Part shown: positions 1 to 9,407 of the stretch, piece after piece
Numbering within the stretch: the first letter of the stretch is position 1
Layout of the letters: every line of letters begins with the position of its first letter
Source: Corynebacterium sp.
GTDB lineage: Bacteria > Actinomycetota > Actinomycetes > Mycobacteriales > Mycobacteriaceae
Length of the DNA stretch: 64,000 nt
Assembly: GCF_030152825.1 (NCBI RefSeq)
Contig: NZ_JASLIP010000037.1
Location: 1 to 64,000, forward strand
Reading direction: 5' to 3'
The notes under the pieces: generated by a model
Database searches by the model: none
Told to the model about the DNA's origin: nothing
Seen by the model: the letters and a program-made list of their open reading frames with translations, nothing else
Translations under genes and position numbers: made by a program

Positions 1-58
1 GCTTGCACCGCCCTCGGCGAGGCTGGGAGACCTCGCGAACAACCACGCGGAAATGAGT

Positions 59-92
59 CGAACCGCTGGCGTCTCGGGTCACCAGCGGTTCG
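59..92. repeat. Inverted repeat at left edge
   Basis: Perfect 11-base arms (CGAACCGCTGG at 59-69 and its complement at 82-92) enclose a 12-base loop. No T-run follows on either strand, so it is a weak terminator candidate. It may be the outer of two hairpins downstream of ahpE, or belong to a gene left of the window. Confidence 0.4.
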
Positions 93-171
93 ACGGGAGG
101 AACACTACCCGGCCGGTTCAAGCCTGTCTGCATCCGGACACCCAATCCTTGAAATTTCTCGAAACCGGTCT

Positions 172-193
172 AGCCCACCCCCAGGGGTGGGCT
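172..193 (-). terminator. Hairpin terminator after ahpE
   Basis: AGCCCACCC at 172-180 pairs with GGGTGGGCT at 185-193 across a 4-base loop. It begins 24 bases beyond the ahpE stop in the direction of transcription. There is no clean U-tract, so the terminator role is inferred from stability and position. Confidence 0.5.
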
Positions 194-216
194 CTCCGGG
201 TGGCGTCAGACGCCGT

Positions 217-693
217 TCAGGCCACCTCGTCGGCGACCGGATGAAGCTGCCGGAGGTGCTCGTCGAGGTCGCGTCCGACCGAGGTCGGGTTGTGGACCGA
301 CCAGCGGATCATCCCCCGCTTGTCGACGATGTACGACGAGCGCCGAGGGCGACCTTTGGCGTCGTCGAACACGTCGTACTGGCGCGTCACCTCACCATGC
401 GGCCAGAAGTCGGACAGCAGCGGGAAGTTGAGCCCGTCGGATTCGGCAAAGGCGCGCAGGGAGTGCGTCGGGTCGCACGAGATCGCCAAGATCTCGGAGT
501 CGAAAGTCATGAACTCGTCGAGCCTGGCGCGGATCTGAGTCATCTCGCCGGTGCAGACGTTGGAGAAGGCATAGGGGTAGAAGACGAGCAGCACTGCCTT
601 CGAGCCACGGTACGACGAGAGCGTGACGTCCTGGCCGAACTGGTCGCGCAGGGTGAAGTCGGGCGCCGGCCCGCCGATCTCGATGCCGCTCAT
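217..693 (-). CDS. ahpE: Peroxiredoxin, AhpE-like
   Basis: Thiol peroxidase of 158 residues that reduces hydrogen and organic peroxides. The peroxidatic cysteine is Cys47 in the motif PYAFSNVC (P40, S44, C47), and the downstream block FPLLSDFWPHG is characteristic of the actinobacterial AhpE group. A second cysteine, Cys73 (ISCDPTH), could act as resolving or mixed-disulfide partner. The ATG at 693 overlaps the stop of the upstream ligase gene by four bases (ATGA), so the two are probably translationally coupled; longer in-frame starts would run deep into that gene. DUF3052, ligase and ahpE form one minus-strand unit divergent from aceE. Confidence 0.9.
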   Translation of the reverse strand: MSGIEIGGPAPDFTLRDQFGQDVTLSSYRGSKAVLLVFYPYAFSNVCTGEMTQIRARLDEFMTFDSEILAISCDPTHSLRAFAESDGLNFPLLSDFWPHGEVTRQYDVFDDAKGRPRRSSYIVDKRGMIRWSVHNPTSVGRDLDEHLRQLHPVADEVA

Positions 694-2336
694 TCTCCCG
701 GACTCCTGTCGGCCAGCTCGCGCTTGAGGATCTTGCCCGTCGCGTTGCGGGGCAGCTCGTCGAGGAACACGAAATCGCGTGGCACCTTGTAGCGGGCGAG
801 GTTGTGCTTGACCCACTCGCGCAGCTCGTCCTCGGCGACGTCTTCGGAGACGACCACGAACGCTCGCAGGCGTTGACCATAGTCCTCGTCGTCCACCCCG
901 ACGGCTGCGGCCTCGACGACCCGCACGTGGCGCGCCAGGCAGTCCTCGACCTCTGCCGGGAAGACGTTCTCCCCGCCAGAGACGATCATCTCGTCGTCGC
1001 GCCCCTCGACGTAGAGCCGGCCGTCGGTGCCGAACCGGCCCACGTCGCCGGACGCCATCAGCCCGCCGCGGACCTCCCTGTGGCCACCGCCGGTGTAGCC
1101 CTCGAAGAGCATCTTGTTGCCGACGAAGATGCGGCCAGGTTCACCGTCGGGCACCGGGCTTCCGTCGTCGTCGAGGATCTTCACCACCGTGGCGTACGGC
1201 GGGCGGCCGGCCGAGCCGGGCGCCTCGCGGAGATCCTCAGGGGTGGCTACCGATGCGTAGGCGACCTCGGTGGAGCCGTAAAGGTTGTAGAGGTTGTCGC
1301 CGAACTGGTCCATCCAGCTCAGGGCCAGGTCGCCCGGCAGGGCGGATCCGGAAGCCGCGACGACCTCGACCCTGGTCAGGTCGTAGGAGTCCTTGACCTC
1401 CTGCGGCAGGCCGAGGGCGCGCTGCAGCATCACCGGGATCACGACCATCGCCTCGCAGCGTTCGCCTTGGGTCACCCGCAGGCACTCCTCCGGGTCGAAC
1501 TTCCGTCGCAGCACCATGGTCTCGCCCATCAACGCCGAGAGCATGAAGTGGGCGAACCCCCAGGTGTGGAACAGGGGTGCGGCGATGTGGGTGCGCATGC
1601 CGTAGCGGAGGGGGATGCGCGACAGCAGCGAGACGGCCGCGCCGATGCCGGCCTCGTTGCGGGGAGCACCCTTGGGGGCGCCGGTGGTGCCCGAGGTCAG
1701 GATCACGATGCGCGCGTGGCGCCCCGGCGGCGTGAGGTCGGCGTCGGGATAGCGCGAGACCAGTGCCTCCAGCGTCTCGGCGCCGTCGACCCTGCCCTCG
1801 GTGTCTGGATCGGAGTCGGTCCACCCGAGCACGCGCAGCGGCACGTCGGCGCCGGCGAGCAGTCCGGCGAACTCCTCGTCGTGGATGACCGCACGCGGCC
1901 GCTCCCGCTCGAGCAGATCGACGAGCTGGGGGCCCGCGAAAGCGGTGTTGAGGCAGAGCAGGTCGGCACCCAGCTTGGCGACCCCCAGCGTCGCGTCGAC
2001 GAACCCGCGGTGGTTGCGGCACATCACCGCAACGGCGTCGCCCTCGCCGACGCCGCGCTCGGCCAGCGCCCGGGCGAGGGCGTTGCCCCGCAGGTGCATC
2101 TCGCCGAAGGAGATCGTGCCGCGCTCGTCGACCACGCCGTCGCGGTCGGGGTCGAGCACGGCCATCGCATGGAAGCCGCCCGCGGGGCCGGTCCCCCACT
2201 TGGCCAGCACCCGGCCGAGCGTGATCACCTGCGAGGGTAGGAGCGGCCGCACGACACCGGACTTGAGCAGCACCTGGGCCGCCGTACCGGTCTTGGCGGC
2301 GCTCGACACCAAGGGGTCCAGCGAGAGCTTCACCAC
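690..2336 (-). CDS. Acyl-CoA synthetase (AMP-forming, FadD family)
   Basis: ANL-superfamily ligase of 548 residues that activates a carboxylic acid, probably a fatty acid, to acyl-AMP and then acyl-CoA. The P-loop motif ILTSGTTGAPKG, the YGSTE motif, the C-terminal hinge block with SGGENVFP, and the catalytic lysine in ATGKILKREL are all visible, so all catalytic elements are present. Start is the first of two tandem GTG codons (2336 or 2333); the ribosome-binding site is weak. It lies 21 bases after DUF3052 and overlaps ahpE by four bases. Substrate chain length cannot be told from sequence. Confidence 0.88.
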   Translation of the reverse strand: MVKLSLDPLVSSAAKTGTAAQVLLKSGVVRPLLPSQVITLGRVLAKWGTGPAGGFHAMAVLDPDRDGVVDERGTISFGEMHLRGNALARALAERGVGEGDAVAVMCRNHRGFVDATLGVAKLGADLLCLNTAFAGPQLVDLLERERPRAVIHDEEFAGLLAGADVPLRVLGWTDSDPDTEGRVDGAETLEALVSRYPDADLTPPGRHARIVILTSGTTGAPKGAPRNEAGIGAAVSLLSRIPLRYGMRTHIAAPLFHTWGFAHFMLSALMGETMVLRRKFDPEECLRVTQGERCEAMVVIPVMLQRALGLPQEVKDSYDLTRVEVVAASGSALPGDLALSWMDQFGDNLYNLYGSTEVAYASVATPEDLREAPGSAGRPPYATVVKILDDDGSPVPDGEPGRIFVGNKMLFEGYTGGGHREVRGGLMASGDVGRFGTDGRLYVEGRDDEMIVSGGENVFPAEVEDCLARHVRVVEAAAVGVDDEDYGQRLRAFVVVSEDVAEDELREWVKHNLARYKVPRDFVFLDELPRNATGKILKRELADRSPGE

Positions 2337-2357
2337 GGGCTCACCATGGGGTCAGGA

Positions 2358-2810
2358 TCACTGACGGGTCTTGGGGGCGACCAGCCGGGTGGCCGACCAG
2401 TCCCTGCTGACAGCGGCCGTGGTGGTCTGCGACAGCCCCGCGATCGGGGCCGCCTCGGCGATGTCGGACGGGTCGACGGAGCCGGACCTGCCTACCTTGG
2501 GGGTCAGCAGCCAGATGGAACCGCCGCCGACCAGGTCGGTGAGCGCGTCGACCAGGCCGTCGACCAGGTCGCCGTCGTCGTCGCGCCACCACAGCAGCAC
2601 TGCGTCAACGACGTTGCCGTAGTCGCCGTCGACCATGTCGGCGTCGATCGCGTCCTCGATGGCGACCCGGAGGTCGTCGTCGGTGTCGTTGTCCCAGCCG
2701 AGCTCCTGGACGACGGTGCCCACGGTGAAGCCCAGCTTGGCCGCCGCAGCACCCGCCCCTGAGCTTCCTGGGGCCTGCTGGGAGGTTTCGCCTCCCGCGG
2801 TGGAACTCAA
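2358..2810 (-). CDS. DUF3052 family protein
   Basis: Conserved actinobacterial protein of about 150 residues and unknown function. The family core is clear: KLGFTVGTVVQELGW near the start, the WLLTPK block, and a C-terminal SRDWSATRLVAPK. I chose the TTG at 2810 because GAGGAG lies six bases upstream and the resulting length suits the family; an ATG at 2936 would add 42 poorly conserved residues and consume the aceE promoter region. DUF3052 beside aceE and ahpE is an old actinobacterial arrangement, also found in Mycobacterium. The sequence resembles non-corynebacterial versions more than Corynebacterium ones (comparison from memory). Confidence 0.82.
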   Translation of the reverse strand: MSSTAGGETSQQAPGSSGAGAAAAKLGFTVGTVVQELGWDNDTDDDLRVAIEDAIDADMVDGDYGNVVDAVLLWWRDDDGDLVDGLVDALTDLVGGGSIWLLTPKVGRSGSVDPSDIAEAAPIAGLSQTTTAAVSRDWSATRLVAPKTRQ

Positions 2811-2986
2811 CGGTCTCCTCGCTCTCCGGTCCGGGTATGACGCGTCCACGGCTGCCAGCCGTTCGTGGCAGTAGTCCACCTGAGTTGGCCCGACTGTGCA
2901 ACCCGGCGCGAGGGTGACGCCCGGCGGGCTGCCCATCCACCCGACAGCGTGTTTCCCGTGCTGGTCACGCGTGCGACGATGGCCAG

Positions 2987-5776
2987 GTGAGTCCGGATAC
3001 CAGCTCCTCCCGCCCCGTGATCCATGAGGGACTGCCGACCCAGCTCCCCGACATCGACCCTGAGGAGACCCAGGAATGGGTCGACTCGTTCGACTCGATG
3101 GTCGACGAGCGGGGCCGCGAGCGGGCCCGCTACGTGATGCTGCGCCTGTTGGAGCGCGCCCGCGAGAAGCAGGTCGGCGTCCCCGCCCTGCGCAGCACCG
3201 ACTACATCAACACCATCCCCCCGGAGCGCGAGCCGTGGTTCCCCGGCGACGAGGAGATGGAGCGCGAGGTCCGCCGGCTGATCCGATGGAACGCCGCGGT
3301 GATGGTCTCCTCCGCCAACCGCAAGGGCCTCGAGGTGGGCGGCCACATCGCGACGTACGCCTCGGCCGCGAGCCTCTACGAGGTCGGCTACAACCACTTC
3401 TTCCGCGGCAAGGACCACCCCGGCGGCGGCGACCAGCTGTACATCCAGGGCCACGCCGCCCCCGGCATCTACGCCCGCGCCTACCTGATGAAGCGGCTGA
3501 CCGCCGAGCAGCTCGGCCGGTTCCGCCAGGAGGTCCAGCACGGTCCGGGGCAGGGGCTCTCGTCGTACCCGCACCCGCGGCTGATGCCGGAGTTCTGGGA
3601 GTTCCCGACCGTCTCCATGGGGCTGGCCGCCATCAACTCGATCTATCAAGCGCGGTTCAACCGCTACCTGTCCAACCGCGGCATCAAGGACACCAGCAAC
3701 CAGCACGTGTGGGCGTTCCTGGGCGACGGCGAGATGGGCGAGCCCGAGTCGCTGGGCGCGATCCGGGTCGCCGCCCGCGAGGAGCTCGACAACCTCACGT
3801 TCGTCATCAACTGCAACCTCCAGCAGCTCGACGGGCCGGTGACGGGCAACGGCAAGATCATCCAGGAGCTGGAGTCCTACTTCCGCGGTGCCGGCTGGAA
3901 CGTCATCAAGGTCATCTGGGGCCGCGAGTGGGACGAACTGCTCGAAAAGGACAAGGACGGCGCCCTCGTCGACGTCATGAACAAGACGACGGACGGCGAC
4001 TACCAGACATTCAAGGCCAACGACGGCGCCTACGTCCGCGAGCACTTCTTCAACCGCGACCCCCGCACCAAGAAGCTCGTCGAGGACATGAGCGACGAGG
4101 AGATCTGGGCGCTGCCCCGCGGCGGCCACGACTACCGCAAGATTTACGCCGCCTACGCCCGCGCGATGGAGACGAAGGACCAGCCGACCGTCATCCTCGC
4201 GCACACGATCAAGGGCTACGGCCTGGGCCACAACTTCGAGGGCCGCAACGCCACCCACCAGATGAAGAGGCTCAGCCTCGAGGACCTGAAGCAGTTCCGC
4301 ACCAAGCAGGACATCCCCATCAGCGACGAGGCGCTGGAGAAGGACCCGGAGCTGCCGCCGTACTACCACCCCGGCCCGGACGCCCCGGAGATCGAGTACA
4401 TGCTCAACCGCCGCAAGGAGCTCGGCGGCTTCCTGCCGGAGCGTCGCCAGCGCTTCGAGCCGCTCGCCGTGCCCGAGGTGGAGACCATGCGCAGCGCCCT
4501 GAAGGGATCCGGCAAGCAGAAGGTCGCCACCACTATGGCCCTGGTGCGCATCGTGCGCGACTTCATGCGCGACGAGACGATGGCCGAGCGCATGGTGCCG
4601 ATCATCCCGGACGAGGCCCGCACCTTCGGGCTGGACTCCTGGTTCCCGACGCTGAAGATCTACAACACCCACGGGCAGAACTACACCCCGGTCGACCACG
4701 ACCTCATGCTGAGCTACCGGGAAGCCAAGGACGGCCAGATCCTCCACGAGGGCATCACCGAGGCCGGTTCGGTGGGCAGCTTCATCGCCGCGGGCAGCAG
4801 CTACGCCACCCACGGCAAGGCCATGATCCCGCTGTACATCTTCTACTCGATGTTCGGCTTCCAGCGCACCGGGGATTCCATCTGGGCGGCCGCCGACCAG
4901 ATGAGCCGTGGTTTCCTGATTGGCGCGACCGCCGGGCGCACCACTCTGACCGGCGAGGGGCTGCAGCACATGGACGGCCACTCCCCTGTCCTGGCGACGA
5001 CCAACCCGGCCGTCGTGACCTACGACCCGGCGTTCGCCTACGAGATCGCCCACATCCTGCGCGACGGTGTGCAGCGCATGTACGGTGAAGGCTCCGGCCC
5101 GGACGGCGACGGCCAGGGCGAGGACGTCATCTACTACCTCACCGTCTACAACGAGCCGATGCACCAGCCTGCACAGCCTGAGGACCTGGACGTCGAGGGC
5201 CTGCTCAAGGGCATCTATCTGTGGAGCCCAGCCGAGAAGCTGGTCGGCACCGACGAGGGCATCACTGGGGATGCGGGCGAGGCCGAGGAGCTGGAGCACA
5301 CGGCGAACATCCTCGCCTCCGGTGTGGGCATGGCCCAGGCCATCCGTGCCAAGCAGATGCTCGCCGAGTACGGGGTCAACACCAATATCTTCTCCGTGAC
5401 CAGCTGGAACGAGCTGGCCCGCGACGGCCAGGAGGCCGGGCTGGAGGAGCTGCGCAACCCGGGCGAGGAGCCGCGCACGCCGTACATCCAGCAGATACTG
5501 GAGGGCTACGAGGGCCCGTTCATCGCGGTCAGCGACTTCGCCACCGCGCTACACGAGCAGGTGCGCCGCTGGGTGCCGGGTGATTTCATCAACCTGGGTG
5601 CCGACGGCTTCGGATTCTCCGATACCCGCGCCGCCGCCCGCCGGTACTTCAACATCGACGCCGAGTCCATCGTGGTTGCTACTTTGCTCAGCCTGGCCCG
5701 TGAGGGAAAGATTGATCGGCAGATTGCCATCACGGCCGCCGAGGACCTGAACGTCGGCGACCCGACGAAGGCTTAA
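2987..5776 (+). CDS. aceE: Pyruvate dehydrogenase E1 component
   Basis: Homodimeric thiamine-diphosphate-dependent E1 of 929 residues that decarboxylates pyruvate and passes the acetyl group to the lipoyl domain of E2, feeding acetyl-CoA into central metabolism. The ThDP-binding stretch [10 protein letters not shown]...[10 protein letters not shown] and the blocks [15 protein letters not shown] and [13 protein letters not shown] are present. Start is GTG at 2987; an ATG at 2978 closes after three codons. The first third to half resembles Propionibacteriales/Micrococcales AceE, while the rest matches Corynebacterium AceE, suggesting a recombinant gene with a junction roughly at 3.9-4.5 kb. acpM follows after 36 bases. 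Confidence 0.95.
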   Translation: MSPDTSSSRPVIHEGLPTQLPDIDPEETQEWVDSFDSMVDERGRERARYVMLRLLERAREKQVGVPALRSTDYINTIPPEREPWFPGDEEMEREVRRLIRWNAAVMVSSANRKGLEVGGHIATYASAASLYEVGYNHFFRGKDHPGGGDQLYIQGHAAPGIYARAYLMKRLTAEQLGRFRQEVQHGPGQGLSSYPHPRLMPEFWEFPTVSMGLAAINSIYQARFNRYLSNRGIKDTSNQHVWAFLGDGEMGEPESLGAIRVAAREELDNLTFVINCNLQQLDGPVTGNGKIIQELESYFRGAGWNVIKVIWGREWDELLEKDKDGALVDVMNKTTDGDYQTFKANDGAYVREHFFNRDPRTKKLVEDMSDEEIWALPRGGHDYRKIYAAYARAMETKDQPTVILAHTIKGYGLGHNFEGRNATHQMKRLSLEDLKQFRTKQDIPISDEALEKDPELPPYYHPGPDAPEIEYMLNRRKELGGFLPERRQRFEPLAVPEVETMRSALKGSGKQKVATTMALVRIVRDFMRDETMAERMVPIIPDEARTFGLDSWFPTLKIYNTHGQNYTPVDHDLMLSYREAKDGQILHEGITEAGSVGSFIAAGSSYATHGKAMIPLYIFYSMFGFQRTGDSIWAAADQMSRGFLIGATAGRTTLTGEGLQHMDGHSPVLATTNPAVVTYDPAFAYEIAHILRDGVQRMYGEGSGPDGDGQGEDVIYYLTVYNEPMHQPAQPEDLDVEGLLKGIYLWSPAEKLVGTDEGITGDAGEAEELEHTANILASGVGMAQAIRAKQMLAEYGVNTNIFSVTSWNELARDGQEAGLEELRNPGEEPRTPYIQQILEGYEGPFIAVSDFATALHEQVRRWVPGDFINLGADGFGFSDTRAAARRYFNIDAESIVVATLLSLAREGKIDRQIAITAAEDLNVGDPTKA

Positions 5777-5777
5777 A

Positions 5778-5804
5778 GTTCAGGACGTTCAGGACGTTCA
5801 GGAA
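5778..5804. repeat. Triple 9-base direct repeat
   Basis: Three head-to-tail copies of GTTCAGGA(C/A) at 5778-5786, 5787-5795 and 5796-5804 fill the aceE-acpM gap. The last copy runs into the GGAAGG ribosome-binding site of acpM. It could arise by slippage; no function is evident. Confidence 0.7.
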
Positions 5805-5812
5805 GGTAAGCA

Positions 5813-6223
5813 ATGCCCGAGAATTCTTCTGCCACCCCGCAATCCGGCCTCTCCGAGGACGCCAAGGCCAAGCTCGCCGCGGCCCTCGGCGGCTCGGTCG
5901 GCGCGGCGGGCGAGGAACCCGCTGCGAAGGCTTCGGGGTCTGCTGCGAAGGCTAAGGCAGCGGAAGCTCCCGCCGAGGAGGAGGCCGGGGTGGCTGCCGG
6001 GCTGGCCCGCATCATCGAGGCCGCCTCTGGTCTGCCCCTGGAGGAGATCACCCCAGATGCCCGGATCGAGGAGGATCTGGCGATCGATTCGCTGTCCCGG
6101 ATCGACATCATCACCCAGGCCGAGGATAAGTTCGGGGTGCGCATCGACGAGGTTGACCTGCAGGCCAGCATGACCGTGGGGGAATTCACGGAGCTCATCG
6201 AGGCCCGGCAGGCGGGCAACTAG
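5813..6223 (+). CDS. acpM: Acyl carrier protein with long N-terminal extension
   Basis: Carrier protein of 136 residues for fatty or mycolic acid synthesis. The phosphopantetheine attachment site is Ser93 in EEDLAIDSLSRIDI. The carrier fold occupies about residues 58-134; residues 1-57 are a low-complexity Ala/Glu/Lys extension absent from ordinary 75-80 residue ACPs, although mycobacterial AcpM has a C-terminal extension instead. GGAAGG precedes the ATG. An AcpM near aceE is also seen in Mycobacterium. Which synthase it serves cannot be told here. Confidence 0.88.
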   Translation: MPENSSATPQSGLSEDAKAKLAAALGGSVGAAGEEPAAKASGSAAKAKAAEAPAEEEAGVAAGLARIIEAASGLPLEEITPDARIEEDLAIDSLSRIDIITQAEDKFGVRIDEVDLQASMTVGEFTELIEARQAGN

Positions 6224-6267
6224 TCGGCGGCTAGGTAAGCACCGAGAAAGGAACACTGCGAGGAAGC

Positions 6268-7149
6268 ATGACTGATTCCGCAATCACGGATGCCCTGAAT
6301 CAGGTCGCGGACTGGCCGGTGAAGAACGTGGCGGCAGCGGCCATCACGCTCGGCGGTGGGGACGGCGCCGACGGTGCGGAAGGCGAGGTTGACGTCGTCA
6401 CACACGGCGACATGGAGCACGTCTTTCAGCTGGCCAGCGTCTCGAAGCTCGTCACCGCCTATGCCACCCTGATGGCCGTCGAGGAGGGAGCCTTCGAGCT
6501 GGACGAGAAGGTCCCGGCCGAGCTGGTGCCCTCCTTCGAGGAGCCGCCGACGGTCCGCGAGCTGCTGTCGCATGCCTCCGGCATCGAGTTCCGGAAGCAC
6601 CGGCAGATGCGCCCGGCGCAGACCCGGCGGATCTACTCCTCGGCGGGCTACGAGGTGCTGGCCAGCTTCATCGAGCAGGCCACCGAGATGTCCTTCGCGG
6701 AGTACGTGAAGCTTGGCATCTGCGAGCCGTTGGGCATCGAGATCACCGTCGAGGGTTCCGCCGGCCACGGCTTCAGCGCCTCAGCGTCCGCTGTGACCAC
6801 CCTGGCCCAGGAGTTCCTGCGCCCGAAGCTGCTCGCGGAGCAGACCGTGGCCGAGGCACTGACCGTGCAATTCCCTGACCTGGTGGGTGTGGTGCCTGGC
6901 TACGGCCGCCAGACCCCGTGCCCATGGGGCCTGGGTTTTGAGATTCACGGGGAGAAGCACCCCCACTGGCTGGGGAAGAACATGCCCGCCACCGTGGCCG
7001 GGCACTTCGGGCAGTCCGGCACCTTCCTGTGGTTCGCCCCGGAGCAGGGGCTGGCCGCGGTGGTGCTCACCGACGAGCCTTTCGGCGAGTGGTCCAAGGA
7101 CCGCTGGCCGGAGTTCAACGCCCAGCTGTGGGAGGCGATGGCCGACTAG
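6268..7149 (+). CDS. Serine hydrolase, beta-lactamase/class C family
   Basis: Protein of 293 residues with the beta-lactamase/penicillin-binding-protein fold. The nucleophile motif SxxK is S57-V-S-K60, the second motif is Y123-S-S, and HFGQSGTF near residue 250 corresponds to the third (HxG) motif. No signal peptide is seen, so it is probably cytosolic, like EstB-type esterases and related hydrolases rather than a cell-wall enzyme. GAAAGGAAC precedes the ATG. It follows acpM by 44 bases and may be co-transcribed. The substrate is unknown. Confidence 0.8.
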   Translation: MTDSAITDALNQVADWPVKNVAAAAITLGGGDGADGAEGEVDVVTHGDMEHVFQLASVSKLVTAYATLMAVEEGAFELDEKVPAELVPSFEEPPTVRELLSHASGIEFRKHRQMRPAQTRRIYSSAGYEVLASFIEQATEMSFAEYVKLGICEPLGIEITVEGSAGHGFSASASAVTTLAQEFLRPKLLAEQTVAEALTVQFPDLVGVVPGYGRQTPCPWGLGFEIHGEKHPHWLGKNMPATVAGHFGQSGTFLWFAPEQGLAAVVLTDEPFGEWSKDRWPEFNAQLWEAMAD

Positions 7150-7247
7150 GCCTGCCCGGGCATTCGGAGGGCTGGGCGTTGCTTGGGCCCGGCAACTCCC
7201 AGGAGGCGCGGCCCGGCGGCTCAACCTCGGCGATTAAGCCCCAGCGG

Positions 7248-8231
7248 TTAAACCCCAGCGCTGAGCTTCTGTGCGACCGCGTTGAGCACCTGCTGGCCCG
7301 TCTCGTAGGAGCCATCCGCAGCGCGCACGGCGATCGCGATCGGCACCACTGCGCCCGCTGCGCCAGCCTCGCCGTGCCCGGCCCCGCCACCGGAAAGCGC
7401 GCGGGCCGGCACCACGCCGAACTGCCGGACCAGGTAGCCACCGGACTCGTCCGGCCCCCAACCGCCCTTGAACGCGGACCCCGCCAGCTGGCCGATGCCA
7501 TAGGCGTGCCCCGGCATGATCTGCCCCATCAGCCGGTAGACCTCACCGGCGGCCGGGTCCTGCCCCGCACCCTCCGCCAGGCCCGCGGCGAACGCGGCCT
7601 GCTGCCCCAGCGACCACCGGGTCTGCCCGTAGGCGCTGAACCCCGGGCGGGTGACGGTCGGCTGCACCGACACCTCCTGCCCGCTGTACTCGCGGATCAC
7701 CGCCGCGACCTTTTCGGCCGCAGCAGCCTCACCGCCGAGCGAGGCCCACAGCTGCTCCGCCGCGGCGTTATCCGAGGACTGAATAGCTCGGGTGGCGGCG
7801 GAGTGATCCCCTCCCCCGGAGCGCAGCGCGGCGATAGCTAGTGGCACCTTGATCGTCGACCACGCGGGCTCGGACTCGCCCCGCAGCGCACCGGCTTGCA
7901 CGGCCCCGGCACCGCTGCCAAGGCTCACGCCAACCTGAGCTCCGAACCGTGCCGAGACCTCCTGAACGATTGCCTCAAGCTTCGCCTGGTCGATGGGTGC
8001 GCCTTCCGCGGTCTCCTCCCCCGTCGGCTGCGGTCCGCGCCGCTCCCCGTCCGGGTCCGGTTCTGCCCCGCGGGTGGGCTTGGGTCCCACGGACTCGCGA
8101 GGGCCCGTCTGTGCCACGGTCGGCTCCTCCTCTTCCCGATGGTCGGTGGGAATGGTGCAGGACGCCAACCCCAGGCCGGTGGCCAGGAGGGTTCCCGCGA
8201 CCACCGCGCGCCGGTTAAGCGATGTAGACAT
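7248..8231 (-). CDS. Class A beta-lactamase-like lipoprotein
   Basis: Predicted lipoprotein of 327 residues. The N-terminus NRRAVVAGTLLATG... leads to a lipobox ending LASC (Cys25), and the twin arginine hints at Tat export. After an acidic, Pro-rich linker (26-80) the hydrolase domain has S125-T-I-K128 (SxxK), S153-D-N (SDN) and K255-G-G, the three active-site motifs of class A beta-lactamases. No clear Glu166 loop was identified, so I do not call it a resistance enzyme; a cell-wall role is equally likely. Its first 17 bases overlap the end of the upstream gene, suggesting an operon. Confidence 0.8.
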   Translation of the reverse strand: MSTSLNRRAVVAGTLLATGLGLASCTIPTDHREEEEPTVAQTGPRESVGPKPTRGAEPDPDGERRGPQPTGEETAEGAPIDQAKLEAIVQEVSARFGAQVGVSLGSGAGAVQAGALRGESEPAWSTIKVPLAIAALRSGGGDHSAATRAIQSSDNAAAEQLWASLGGEAAAAEKVAAVIREYSGQEVSVQPTVTRPGFSAYGQTRWSLGQQAAFAAGLAEGAGQDPAAGEVYRLMGQIMPGHAYGIGQLAGSAFKGGWGPDESGGYLVRQFGVVPARALSGGGAGHGEAGAAGAVVPIAIAVRAADGSYETGQQVLNAVAQKLSAGV

Positions 8232-9213
8232 TGGCGTCGTTCCCGCCGGTGCAGTGCACGTACTGGCCGTTATCGCGGCAGGTCATGGTGTAGCTGGTGC
8301 CCGTGACGTCGCTATATGCCTCGACCACGTGGTTGAACTCCTCCTCGTCGCCGTCCAGGTAGGCGTCCACGTAGGCATCGCGCACCGCGAGGGCGAAGCT
8401 ATCGCTGGTCGGTCCTGACTTCCAGACGCTGTTCAGGTCGCCGCCCGGGTTGGAGCCCCGCGCCGAATCGTTCACCGGGGTCGCATACCCTGGAAGGCGC
8501 GGGTTCTTCGGACGGGAATCGGCCTCGTCGTCCTCGCGGTTGGCGTCCTCGTCGCGATCGTCCCTCCCGGCGTCGGCGTTTTCCTGCTCGGAGCCGCGGG
8601 CATCCGTGCCCTCGGCCGAGCTCACGGTGGTCTGCTCGGAGCTCTTTCCCCCGCCAGGCTTGCCGGTGAACCAGAATGCGGCGAAGCCCGCGGCGGCCAG
8701 CAGCGCCAGAACCACCAGCACGATGATCAGGATATTGCGCCCGCTGGACTTCTCCTCCGGCTGCTCCGGGTAACCCTGCGGGGCATAGCCCTGACCTTGC
8801 CACTGGCCACCCGGGCCCGCATAACCCTGCTCCGGGTAGCCCTGATTGCCGTAGTTCGGCCCACCATAACCCTGATTGTTATAGCCCTGGCCACCGTAAT
8901 CCTGGCCCTGCCACTGGCCACTCTGTGCCTGGCCGCCATAAGGATTCTGTTGCCCCCACTGCTGGGCTGCGCCTGCGCCATAACCCGCGCCAGCCTGCCC
9001 CCACTGGCCCGGCTCCTGCTGCCCCCACTGGCCGGAGCCTTGCTGCGCGGACGGCCCAGCGCCCGGCTGGGCCCAGGGATTGGCGCCCGGCTGGCTTGCA
9101 CCATCGTCGGCTGGAGTGTCCCCGGGACGGCGGTACTGCGGTGGCTGCGGGCCCGAGGCGTCCCCGCCCTCGGCGCCGGGGTCATCAGAGTGGTGATTCT
9201 GTGGCTTCGTCAT
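8215..9213 (-). CDS. Gln/Gly-rich single-pass membrane protein
   Basis: Membrane protein of 332 residues, family not recognised. Residues 1 to about 155 are disordered and Gly/Gln/Tyr/Trp-rich, with repeats such as GQWGQ and NQGY. A single transmembrane helix follows (NILIIVLVVLALLAAAGFAAF), then an acidic linker and a compact extracellular domain of about 90 residues ending near two cysteines (TCRDNGQYVHC) that may form a disulfide. I start at the ATG at 9213, behind a short GGGG element; longer in-frame starts add an unlikely Cys-rich leader. It lies directly upstream of the serine-hydrolase lipoprotein. Confidence 0.75.
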   Translation of the reverse strand: MTKPQNHHSDDPGAEGGDASGPQPPQYRRPGDTPADDGASQPGANPWAQPGAGPSAQQGSGQWGQQEPGQWGQAGAGYGAGAAQQWGQQNPYGGQAQSGQWQGQDYGGQGYNNQGYGGPNYGNQGYPEQGYAGPGGQWQGQGYAPQGYPEQPEEKSSGRNILIIVLVVLALLAAAGFAAFWFTGKPGGGKSSEQTTVSSAEGTDARGSEQENADAGRDDRDEDANREDDEADSRPKNPRLPGYATPVNDSARGSNPGGDLNSVWKSGPTSDSFALAVRDAYVDAYLDGDEEEFNHVVEAYSDVTGTSYTMTCRDNGQYVHCTGGNDANVYIA

Positions 9214-9407
9214 GCCCCTAAAGTTAGCGCACGCCGCAGACAACACCATGCACCCGAGCCCCTCAACAAACGCGTCGCACCCCTGACCGTTAGACTGGCT
9301 TTCACAACAGCTCACCGCGGGTCCGCGGTCCCCCGTGTGATCGGCACCGTGTCACTGGCACTGTGTGATCAGCACCCCAACCGGCAGGCCCAAAAAAGGA
9401 GGCGACC

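Noticed and set aside
2807..5299. 830-codon open frame antisense to aceE
   Set aside because: It mirrors aceE in a high-G+C sequence, has repetitive Val/Ala/Leu/Asp/His composition and no motifs; aceE itself is fully supported.
7248..8231. Acquired beta-lactamase resistance gene
   Set aside because: SxxK, SDN and KGG motifs are present, but no clear omega-loop Glu motif, no mobile context and a housekeeping-like setting; it is better called a beta-lactamase-like lipoprotein.
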